Shown in pieces: positions 1 through 9,041 of a stretch of DNA of 13,195 nt (position 1 is its first letter; every line of letters starts with the position of its first letter). The notes under the pieces were generated by a model, which saw only the letters and a program-made list of their open reading frames with translations, had not been told where the DNA came from and did no database searches. The translations under genes were made by a program, and so were the position numbers. Location: positions 1-13,195 of the forward strand of contig CAYLZD010000064.1 of the NCBI GenBank assembly GCA_964388275.1, in the 5' to 3' direction. This stretch comes from JARYLZ01 sp964388275 (GTDB lineage Bacteria > Bacteroidota > Ignavibacteria > SZUA-365).

Positions 1-56
1 TCGTGAACCCGCCCCCGAGCGACGTGTTGATATCGGCGTGCGGCGTCATCAATTGA
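1..56 (+). CDS. C-terminal tail of an upstream protein (partial, 5' end outside window)
   Basis: The frame starting at base 3 is open from the window edge to a TGA at 54-56 and would encode a tail ending in P-P-P-S-D-V-L-I-S-A-C-G-V-I-N. Nearly every codon ends in G or C, as in the confident genes downstream, whereas the competing frame from base 2 (open to a TAG near 135) reads as arginine-rich low-quality peptide. I therefore take this frame as the end of a real gene on the same strand. About seventeen residues are too few to name a family. The 134 bases to the next gene are enough for a separate promoter. Confidence 0.5.
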   Translation, partial: VNPPPSDVLISACGVIN

Positions 57-115
57 TCAGGAGCGAATCAGCCCGGATCGCTGCTGACCGGCCGGATTCG
101 GACATCGATCTCTTA

Positions 116-142
116 TTGATATTGAAGTGGAAATAGTATAAA
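116..142 (+). promoter_or_regulatory. Possible sigma-70-like promoter for the tandem paralog pair
   Basis: In the AT-rich gap before the first full gene, TTGATA (116-121) is followed after 15 bases by TATAAA (137-142), about 48 bases before the ATG at 191. The spacer is shorter than the usual 17, and an FCB-group bacterium may use a different -7/-33 consensus, so this is only a candidate. It is the most promoter-like spot in the gap. Confidence 0.3.
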
Positions 143-190
143 TTCGTTCCGTTTGAAACTTCGCACACAGAGTAACTTACAGCCCCCTGC

Positions 191-1549
191 ATGAAATCCG
201 CGGTTCTCACCGCTTGTCTTCTCGCTCTGCTGTCCGGACAGGCGCCGGCGCAGCTCACGCAGATCGCCATGGACGCGAGCGGCAAGGTGATGGCGATCGA
301 CGCGAAGATCGAGTCGCGCATACATTTGTTTCCCGAGTGCCGGGATTTCCGTCTCGCGCGCCTTTTCGCGGGAAAGGATTCCGCCTTCGTGCTGGAAACG
401 GAATGCGGCCGTGAGGGAGCGGTAATGCGCGAGCAGAAACACATCAGCGGGGTGGAAGTCGAGAGACTGCGCGCGGAGATCGGCGCGCGTCTGCTGCGGG
501 AGGCGCCTGAATATGTGATCGATCAGGAAGGCCGGACAAAATACCTGATCGGCATGTCCGGAGTGTCCCTCGGATTCTACAGCTGGTCGCTTCCATGGGC
601 TCTGGGCGCGGAAGACGCCGGCGCGGTCGGGATGAGCCTGGTAAGCGCAGGCGCCGGTTTCTTCATTCCGTACCTATGGAGCTACGACACTCGCATGACC
701 GACGGCATGGCCACCCTGGGGCTGCAGGGCGCCTATCGCGGCATACTCGACGGCCTGATGCTGGCAAACCTGCTCGAGGACGATCCGGACGACCGTACGG
801 TCATCGCCACCGGATTGGTATTCAGCGTCGCTGAAAGCGTGGCCGGACTCCATATCGCCGGCGCCGGGAACATGTCCGGCGGATCGGCGGAAGCGGTCTG
901 CGCGGGAGGAAATCTGGGTTTCCTCATCGGCATCGGATCCGCGATGGCGACGGATCAATTCAGCGGGTCCGGCGGCCCCTTCGAAAGTCAAAGCGCCGTC
1001 GCCCAGATGCTGGGTTTTTCGGCGCTCGGTTATGCCGCCGGAGCTTACATGGCGGGCGACTCCCGCTACACGGGCGGAGACGCGGACGTTTTGCTCACGG
1101 CCGGCGTTCTCGGAGCTGCCGCGCCCGTCATGGCGCTTGTCGTTGCGGGCGCCACCGACGAACGCGTCTTCGGCGCCGCCGGCGCGCTCGGCTGCGCCGC
1201 GGGCATGACTTTCGGCCACCTGCACCTGCGGTCGAGGGATTACTCGTCGAGCCAGGGAAGATTGACACAGCTCGGAACGGCGGCGGGCGGACTCCTCGGC
1301 ATGGGTGTCGGCTATCTGCTGGCGCCGGATGCGAAACCGGAGAAGATGGTGGCCGGCATGGCCGCCGCCGGGGGGCTTCTCGGTTTCGGCCTCATGCTTT
1401 CCGGCTTCGATGACGAGACGCGCGCCGCCGCCGCCTCGGGATCATGGACGCTGTCGTTTACGCCCGCGGCATTGACCGGCGCGTTGCTGCCGCGCGTATC
1501 CAGGGCGGAACGCCCCCTTCATTTCCTGCATCTGCGGGGAAGTTTCTGA
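191..1549 (+). CDS. Exported glycine-rich repeat protein of unknown function, copy 1 of a tandem paralog pair
   Basis: A 452-residue protein that I do not recognise. It starts with a Sec signal peptide (basic start, hydrophobic core at residues 4-15, predicted cut after A-P-A at 18-20, leaving Gln at the mature N-terminus). Residues about 21-120 look soluble and end in a D-Q-E-G-R motif (111-115). From about 120 the chain is hydrophobic and rich in Gly and Ala. Four polar turn motifs start at residues 169 (M-T-D-G-M-A-T-L), 228 (M-S-G-G-S-A-E-A), 293 (Y-T-G-G-D-A-D-V) and 351 (Y-S-S-S-Q-G-R-L), each between glycine-rich hydrophobic stretches, giving repeats of about 60 residues. The C-terminus has a W-x-L-x-F strand-like segment and a final Phe. 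The next gene, 12 bases on, is a clear paralog. An envelope location is inferred; helical membrane and outer-membrane forms are both possible. No strong Shine-Dalgarno was seen; the start rests on the signal peptide. Confidence 0.85.
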   Translation: MKSAVLTACLLALLSGQAPAQLTQIAMDASGKVMAIDAKIESRIHLFPECRDFRLARLFAGKDSAFVLETECGREGAVMREQKHISGVEVERLRAEIGARLLREAPEYVIDQEGRTKYLIGMSGVSLGFYSWSLPWALGAEDAGAVGMSLVSAGAGFFIPYLWSYDTRMTDGMATLGLQGAYRGILDGLMLANLLEDDPDDRTVIATGLVFSVAESVAGLHIAGAGNMSGGSAEAVCAGGNLGFLIGIGSAMATDQFSGSGGPFESQSAVAQMLGFSALGYAAGAYMAGDSRYTGGDADVLLTAGVLGAAAPVMALVVAGATDERVFGAAGALGCAAGMTFGHLHLRSRDYSSSQGRLTQLGTAAGGLLGMGVGYLLAPDAKPEKMVAGMAAAGGLLGFGLMLSGFDDETRAAAASGSWTLSFTPAALTGALLPRVSRAERPLHFLHLRGSF

Positions 1550-1561
1550 GAGCGCTGCGCC

Positions 1562-2983
1562 ATGGGCAAGGACATGATTCCAATAAGCCGGGACAGACGA
1601 ACGCCTCATCGGACGCGGTGGAAGCGCCGCGCCGCAATCGGCTGCCTGGCGCTGCTCTTCGCGGCGATATCCCTGTCCGCGCAACAGATTCAGATACCGG
1701 TCGATGAGGATGCGCGCCTCGAGCGAATAACGCCGGACGTGGAGAAAGGCATAAAGCTTTTCGAAGAGTATGCCGGATTTCAGCAGGCGCGCCTTTTCAT
1801 GCTTCCGGACTCGACTTACCTTCTCGAGGTGGAGTACCTCTCCGGCGGCGCGCTTCTGCGCGCTGAGAAGCCGCTCGATCGCGATGAGCTGAAGGCCTTC
1901 CGGGCCGAAATCTCGCGACGTTTGAAGGCGCGTATGCCCGAGACGCTCGTCGACCGCGAAGGACGCGCCGCTTTCCTGATAACGACAACAGGACTTTCAC
2001 TGTCGATGTACGGATGGTTGCTGCCTTCGGCTCTCGGCATCGAAAACGATAAAAAATACGCCGGAGTGTACCTGTTGACGGCCGGCGGAGGATTCATTCT
2101 GCCGTATTTCCTCACAAAGGAAAGCAGGATTTCCGACGGAATGGCCACGCTGGCATTCCAGGGTGGTGTGCGCGGACTCATCGACGGGTATTTCCTTTCG
2201 CGGTTGCTCGGCGTGGACGGCGACCGCGAGAAATATGGTTTCGCTCTCGGAATGAGCGTCTGTGAACTTCTCGCCGGCTATGAAATAGCGAGAGCAGCGG
2301 ACTTGAATACCGGTGAGACGGGCGCAATCAGCGTCGCGGGCAATTTCGGTATGGGTTTGGGCATCGCCGGCGCGGTGATTGCTGATGTGAATGCCATGAA
2401 TTCCGAAAACCGCGCCGGACCTCTGGGAGCACTTTTGGGCTCCGCCGCGGGATATGCGGCGGGCGTCATGCTTTCACGGAGCGCGAACTATACCCCCGGT
2501 GATGCCGACGTGCTTTCCACGGCCGGCGTGCTCGGCGCCGGTTGGGGTTTGACGTTTTGTTCCTACGCGGAAACCGATGCTCCGGCATCTTATGCCTGGT
2601 TGCTTTCAATAGGCGCACTGGGCGGCCTGACCACCGGCCATCTGCTGCAGCAGGCAAGGGATTTCACTTCCTCGCAGGGCCGCTTCCTGCAGGCCGGCAC
2701 GGCGCTCGGCGCGCTGGGCGGACTGGGCTTCAGCGTCATGATCGCCGCGGGGTCGAAATCAGGCGAAGATGCGGGCAAGATAATATTGACCGGCACATTA
2801 ATCGGCGCGACCGCCGCTTACGGCCTGCTGCTCTCCGCCTATGCGCCCGAAGCCGAAGCGGCCGCGCGAAGCTCCTCGTGGCGCGTGCAATTCTCGCCAG
2901 CCGGGCTGGCCGCGATTCTTCTCCAGGGCGGACAGGCGCCCGCAGTCCCTGTGCCGCTGCTTGTTGTATCCAATAGATTTTAG
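1562..2983 (+). CDS. Exported glycine-rich repeat protein of unknown function, copy 2 of a tandem paralog pair
   Basis: A 473-residue protein of unknown function, collinear with the preceding gene. The leader has a long basic n-region (Arg/Lys-rich to residue 23), a hydrophobic core (25-38) and a predicted cut after L-S-A (38-40) before Q-Q. An internal ATG at 1574 is an alternative start. The soluble part (41-140) shares with copy 1 the A-R-L-F segment and a D-R-E-G-R motif (131-135). The glycine-rich part carries polar turn motifs at 190 (I-S-D-G-M-A-T-L), 248 (L-N-T-G-E-T-G-A), 310 (Y-T-P-G-D-A-D-V) and 368 (F-T-S-S-Q-G-R-F), spaced 58, 62 and 58 residues, then a half unit, a W-R-V-Q-F-S-P segment and a terminal Phe. 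The 12-base gap to copy 1 suggests co-transcription. The degree of divergence suggests an old duplication with both copies kept. Confidence 0.85.
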   Translation: MGKDMIPISRDRRTPHRTRWKRRAAIGCLALLFAAISLSAQQIQIPVDEDARLERITPDVEKGIKLFEEYAGFQQARLFMLPDSTYLLEVEYLSGGALLRAEKPLDRDELKAFRAEISRRLKARMPETLVDREGRAAFLITTTGLSLSMYGWLLPSALGIENDKKYAGVYLLTAGGGFILPYFLTKESRISDGMATLAFQGGVRGLIDGYFLSRLLGVDGDREKYGFALGMSVCELLAGYEIARAADLNTGETGAISVAGNFGMGLGIAGAVIADVNAMNSENRAGPLGALLGSAAGYAAGVMLSRSANYTPGDADVLSTAGVLGAGWGLTFCSYAETDAPASYAWLLSIGALGGLTTGHLLQQARDFTSSQGRFLQAGTALGALGGLGFSVMIAAGSKSGEDAGKIILTGTLIGATAAYGLLLSAYAPEAEAAARSSSWRVQFSPAGLAAILLQGGQAPAVPVPLLVVSNRF

Positions 2984-3142
2984 GAGCTACTTTAAAGCTC
3001 GACCGCCTGCGAGGCCTCCCTGACCGGGACCGGGGGCGCGTATTAGAAAGGGAGCATCCCGGAGGCGGCATTAGCCATACAAGGATATGTCCGATATCAC
3101 ATCATTTGCGGCCTTCGACACGGCCGGCTTGAGAAGACAATC

Positions 3143-5290
<2,148 letters not shown>

Positions 5291-5387
5291 ACTGGAAGAC
5301 GGACACCGGTCTCGGTTTGCTCCTCCCGTGAGGGTTGCATAAGTTCCGCTCGAACAACCGATCAATTACTTCCGTCGGAGAAATTTC

Positions 5388-6887
5388 ATGATCCGGCCTA
5401 CATTAGTTCGTATTTCGCTGACGTTTCTCCTGTTCCTTCCGTCCTGCAAGGCGCAGGAGAAAAGCGTCGACCGCCTGCCCGCGGTTGCGGGATCGTTTTA
5501 TCCCGCCTCGGGAGACGAGCTCGGCAGACAGGTAGATGCCTTGCTTGCCGGGTCCCGCGCCAAAACGACGCAAGGGAAGCTCAGGGCCCTGATCGCGCCA
5601 CACGCGGGCTACATGTATTCGGGCGGCACGGCTGCGCGCGCATACGCCGAAATCGATCCGGACGCCGTGTATGATAACGTGTTCCTCCTCTCCCCGAGCC
5701 ATCACGTGTCCTTCGAAGGCGCTTCAGTGTACGCCCAAGGGGATTACATTACGCCTCTCGGACGCTTTCCGGTCAATCGCGCTCTCGCCGGCGAACTGGC
5801 GTCGAAATATGGTGTATTCTCCACGAGAATCGACGCGCACAAAAAGGAGCATGCCGTGGAAGTGCAGCTGCCTTTCCTGCAGCGGCGCCTGAAGAAACTT
5901 CCCTTGCTGCTGCCTATCGTGATAGGAGCGGGGGATCTTCGCACCTGCGGCAGAATCGCGGAGGCATTGCGCCCGTATTTCACATCACGAAACCTGTTCA
6001 TTGTATCCACCGATTTCTCTCATTATCCGTCTTATGAAGACGCCTGCCATGCGGATCGTATGACGGCCGCGTCGATACGAGACAACAGTATCAACGCCGT
6101 GGTGGAGACCGTGAACAAGCTCGCGGCATCCGGAATCGGAAATCTGTCCACCGGCATGTGCGGATGGTCGGCCGTATCGACCCTGCTTTCGTTGAGCGAA
6201 AGGGATCCCGAGCTCAAGTGGGATACGCTCATGTATCGCAATTCGGGCGATGCCGCGGGAGGGGACAGGCGCCGGGTGGTGGGATACTGGGCGATGTCGT
6301 TGAGAGAAATTCCGTCTTCCGGGAAAAGCGGCTTCGAATTGTCGGACAAGGAGAAAGGAGCGCTTCTGATTCTCGCTCGCAATACTCTGCTCTCGCGAAT
6401 AGGAGGTCAGAAGACATCCTTACAGGCCGAAGATGAGTTGACGCCGGCTCTTCGCGCTCCATGCGGAGCGTTCGTCACTCTCAAAATACGGGGACAACTG
6501 CGCGGCTGCATCGGCAATTTCAGCGCCGAGACTCCTTTGTTCCGAACCGTCAGGGACATGGCGCTTTCCGCGGCGTTGCGCGATCCGCGCTTCCCGCCGC
6601 TGAAGGCCGGGGAACTCGATGAAATAGACATCGAGATTTCCGTGCTGACCCCGATGAAACGGATCAACTCCATCGAGGATTTCGTTCTCGGCAGACACGG
6701 AGTATACATAAAAAAGAACGGCCGTTCAGGCACTTTCCTGCCGCAGGTTGCGAAGGAAACCGGCTGGACGGCCGAGGAATTTCTGGGTCATTGTTCCCGC
6801 GACAAGGCGGGAATCGGCTGGGACGGATGGAAGACGGCGGAGGTCTATGTTTATGAGGCGCTGGTGTTCGGGGAGACTCGTGAATGA
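5388..6887 (+). CDS. amrB-amrA: AmmeMemoRadiSam system AmrB-AmrA fusion, predicted lipoprotein
   Basis: A 499-residue fusion of two conserved families. Residues about 29-306 are a Memo-like domain (AmrB): the metal-site positions of human MEMO1 are present as His72 (P-H-A-G-Y), His105/106 (P-S-H-H), Asp209 and His212 (S-T-D-F-S-H) and Cys258 (G-M-C-G). Residues about 317-496 are an AMMECR1 domain (AmrA) with its signature L-R-G-C-I-G at 371-376. The N-terminus is a lipoprotein-type leader: Arg at 3 and 8, hydrophobic core 9-17, lipobox L-P-S-C with Cys20 as the lipidation site. This would put both domains outside the cytoplasm. Start chosen from GGAG at 5377-5380, seven bases before the ATG. 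It heads a tight operon with a membrane protein and AmrS. The system is defined by co-occurrence of the three families; its reaction is not established to my knowledge. Confidence 0.93.
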   Translation: MIRPTLVRISLTFLLFLPSCKAQEKSVDRLPAVAGSFYPASGDELGRQVDALLAGSRAKTTQGKLRALIAPHAGYMYSGGTAARAYAEIDPDAVYDNVFLLSPSHHVSFEGASVYAQGDYITPLGRFPVNRALAGELASKYGVFSTRIDAHKKEHAVEVQLPFLQRRLKKLPLLLPIVIGAGDLRTCGRIAEALRPYFTSRNLFIVSTDFSHYPSYEDACHADRMTAASIRDNSINAVVETVNKLAASGIGNLSTGMCGWSAVSTLLSLSERDPELKWDTLMYRNSGDAAGGDRRRVVGYWAMSLREIPSSGKSGFELSDKEKGALLILARNTLLSRIGGQKTSLQAEDELTPALRAPCGAFVTLKIRGQLRGCIGNFSAETPLFRTVRDMALSAALRDPRFPPLKAGELDEIDIEISVLTPMKRINSIEDFVLGRHGVYIKKNGRSGTFLPQVAKETGWTAEEFLGHCSRDKAGIGWDGWKTAEVYVYEALVFGETRE

Positions 6888-6909
6888 TGAATGATGAGTG
6901 ATGAATGAT
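6882..6909 (+). repeat. Four-copy heptanucleotide tandem repeat, GAATGAT
   Basis: GAATGAT, GAATGAT, GAGTGAT, GAATGAT run head to tail across the end of the amrB-amrA gene and the start of the next. Because seven is not a multiple of three, the array supplies overlapping start and stop codons in several frames. It contains the TGA of amrB-amrA (6885-6887), seven ATGs, one GTG and an in-frame TGA (6895-6897) just before the next gene's start. No Shine-Dalgarno lies close by, so the array may favour re-initiation by terminating ribosomes. Intergenic heptamer arrays (STRRs) are described in cyanobacteria; kinship is not implied. Confidence 0.85.
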
Positions 6910-9030
6910 GGTTCTGTGCGTGGTGTGTCGGTGGCGTTGTTTGCGTTGGGGGCTTCAACTCTCGTAACGCAGACGGTGTTCTTGCGCGAGTTGCCGGCGG
7001 CTTTCGCCGCGAATGAGCTCACGATAGGCGCCACTCTGGCGGTGTGGATGCTGTTGACGGGTCTGGGCGCCGTCCTGGCGCGCATCCGGTTTCGGACCTC
7101 GGCGCCGCGACGCGTGTCGTCGCTCATCAACTTCTCCGCAGCCGCGCCGCCCGCGCTGCTCTACGCTCTGCACGCGCTTCGCAACACCGTGGCGGAACCG
7201 GGCGTCTCCCCGGGACTCGGGACCATTTCGGTGTCGGCTGTCGTGATGCTTGCGCCCTTCTGCCTCTCTGCCGGCAGTCTGTTCCCGATACTGGCCGGTC
7301 TTGCCCGAGCGGCGCCGGGGCGGGGCGCCGGGGCGCGCGCTTATGCTCTCGAGGCGGCTGGCAGCGCCGCCGGAGTGCTGGTGTTCGCCCTGCTGCTTGC
7401 CGATCTGATAAGCGGATACATGGCTTTGTTTTTCTCGGGCGCGCTGCTGTTCCTGGCCTCCGCCGGTTTCTCTCATGCCGACGCGCCCTTAGCGCCCCGT
7501 ATCACCGCTCTTGCGCTCGCCGCCGTGTACTTCGCGATCCCGTTCGTGTCGGATATGGATTTCAAAGCGCGAGTGGCCCTTTTTCCGGGACTCGAGCTTC
7601 TGAGCGTGCGCGACACTCCGTACGGCGTGCTCGCGACGACCGGCCAAGGTGGGCAGCGGACGCTTTTCGTCGACGGCGTGGTCTTTGCAGCGTCGGATAT
7701 GCCCATGGATGACGAGGAAACGGTTCATTATGCCATGGCGCAGCATCCGCGTCCGCGACGCGTGTTGCTGATGGGAGGGGATTATATCGGCGTGAGCCGG
7801 GAAATCCTCAAGTACGGCGATGTGGAAGTTACGGTTGTGGAGATCAATCCCTGGATACGGCGCGCTCTCGGCGAGGCGGACGGCGCGAGTATTGTCACGG
7901 CGGATCCGCGCCGATGGGTGCGCGAGCGTCCTTCGGCTTATGACGTGATACTGCTGAACCTGCCCGAGCCGTCGACCGCGGCGATCAACAGGTGTTTCAC
8001 GGTGGAATTTTTCGCCGACGCGCGAGCGGCTCTGCGGGAAGGCGGCGTATTATCGGTTCCGGCGCTGGGCGGAATGGATTATCACGGCGAAGACACGCGA
8101 AGTTACCTCTCGACGCTCTACCGATCGCTCGCGCGGCATTTTCCGCATGTGATGATGATGCCGGGGTTGCGGACTTTCCTGCTCGCGTCGGATCGTCCCC
8201 TCGTGCAGGACGTGCCCGCTCTCATCGAGGAGCGCGGCATCGAAACCATGTACGTGAACAGGTACTATCTCGATGCCGGCCTGATGGCCCGCCGTGCCGC
8301 AGGATTGTCGGCATCTCTTGATAGTGAAGCCCCGGTGAATTCCGATTTCAGGCCGCTCGCCTTCCATCGAACCTTGCGGTCATGGCTGGCCTCCTTCGGC
8401 ATATCTTCATGGATGCCGGCTCTGTTCTTCGTACCGCTCGTCGTCCTTCTTTTTCGGCGACGCGACGCCCGCAGGACCGGCGTGGCCGCGGCCGGCTTCG
8501 CCTGCGCAGGTCTCCAGGTGATGGCTTTGCTCTCTTTCCAGTCGCTCAACGGCTCGCTGCATCGCGACCTCGGCGTGCTGTTCGCGGTTTTCATGGCGGG
8601 CATGGCAGCGGGATCCGGCATCCCCTGGCGCCGGTCCGGCTCGCCGGTGCTCCGGCGATTATCCAAAGCGCTGGCCGTCGCTGCTCTGCTTGCGGTCCTT
8701 TCGCCGTGGCTGCTCGAGGCGGCCCGGAGCTCGGGCTCTCACTTCGCTCGTTACGCCGTCCCGATGCTCATCAACGCCGGCGCGGGAGCGGCGGCGGGGC
8801 GCGCTTTCGCTCTGGCGATCGGACGCGCGGGTGGAATCCGGGAAGGCAAAACCCTGACGTCGCTTTATGCGGCCGATCTCACCGGAGCGGCGGCGGGAAC
8901 CTTTCTGGCTTCGGTGTATCTCGTCCCGTTGCTGGGTATTTTCAGCGCCTCGTATCTTATGGGCGCTGTCCTGCTCGCTGCGGCTGTCACGGCGGCGCTC
9001 GCCGGACGGCTGATAACGGCCCCGGCATGA
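6901..9030 (+). CDS. Polytopic membrane protein with spermidine-synthase-like domain
   Basis: A 709-residue protein (710 if the GTG at 6898 is used; residue numbers here count from that GTG). Hydrophobic segments at about 10-28, 42-62, 80-92, 110-137, 155-190 and 201-218 form an N-terminal membrane part. Residues 230-490 resemble the class I methyltransferase fold of spermidine synthases: nucleotide-loop G-G-D-Y-I-G (293-298), V-E-I-N-P (314-318), Y-D-V-I-L-L-N-L-P-E-P (348-358) and N-S-D-F-R-P (481-486). A second hydrophobic part covers 505-705. The D-x-x-D pair of true aminopropyltransferases reads Asn354 and Glu357, so polyamine synthesis should not be assumed. It lies between amrB-amrA and amrS with a 13-base gap before and an 11-base gap after, so a role in the same pathway is likely. 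The start sits inside the heptamer array without a clear Shine-Dalgarno. Confidence 0.88.
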   Translation: MNDGSVRGVSVALFALGASTLVTQTVFLRELPAAFAANELTIGATLAVWMLLTGLGAVLARIRFRTSAPRRVSSLINFSAAAPPALLYALHALRNTVAEPGVSPGLGTISVSAVVMLAPFCLSAGSLFPILAGLARAAPGRGAGARAYALEAAGSAAGVLVFALLLADLISGYMALFFSGALLFLASAGFSHADAPLAPRITALALAAVYFAIPFVSDMDFKARVALFPGLELLSVRDTPYGVLATTGQGGQRTLFVDGVVFAASDMPMDDEETVHYAMAQHPRPRRVLLMGGDYIGVSREILKYGDVEVTVVEINPWIRRALGEADGASIVTADPRRWVRERPSAYDVILLNLPEPSTAAINRCFTVEFFADARAALREGGVLSVPALGGMDYHGEDTRSYLSTLYRSLARHFPHVMMMPGLRTFLLASDRPLVQDVPALIEERGIETMYVNRYYLDAGLMARRAAGLSASLDSEAPVNSDFRPLAFHRTLRSWLASFGISSWMPALFFVPLVVLLFRRRDARRTGVAAAGFACAGLQVMALLSFQSLNGSLHRDLGVLFAVFMAGMAAGSGIPWRRSGSPVLRRLSKALAVAALLAVLSPWLLEAARSSGSHFARYAVPMLINAGAGAAAGRAFALAIGRAGGIREGKTLTSLYAADLTGAAAGTFLASVYLVPLLGIFSASYLMGAVLLAAAVTAALAGRLITAPA

Positions 9031-9035
9031 AAGGA
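9030..9035 (+). promoter_or_regulatory. Ribosome binding site deciding the amrS start
   Basis: AAAGGA starts on the last base of the previous gene's stop codon and lies six bases before the ATG at 9042. The other candidate, ATG at 9027 in an ATGA overlap, has no comparable purine tract upstream, so I favour 9042. Confidence 0.5.
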
Positions 9036-9041
9036 TCCCGC

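Noticed and set aside
49..444. Two long minus-strand open frames over the left edge and the start of the first paralog
   Set aside because: Mostly antisense to a gene with a clear signal peptide and a paralog; their peptides are Arg/Ser-rich with no recognisable domain, as expected for shadows in GC-rich DNA.
2984..3000. Small inverted repeat GAGCT...AGCTC after the second paralog
   Set aside because: Five-base stem, seven-base loop, no T-run; too weak for an intrinsic terminator.
3003..3068. Possible terminator or switch between the second paralog and the peptidase gene: CCGCCT and GCCTCC could each pair with GGAGGCGG
   Set aside because: The stems are only six bases, the loops are long, no T-tract follows, and such pairings are expected by chance at this GC content.
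8382..9041. N-terminal extension of the amrS frame back to 8382
   Set aside because: It overlaps the membrane protein gene by hundreds of bases and reads as Arg-rich shadow peptide. The AmrS similarity and leader start only at 9027 or 9042.
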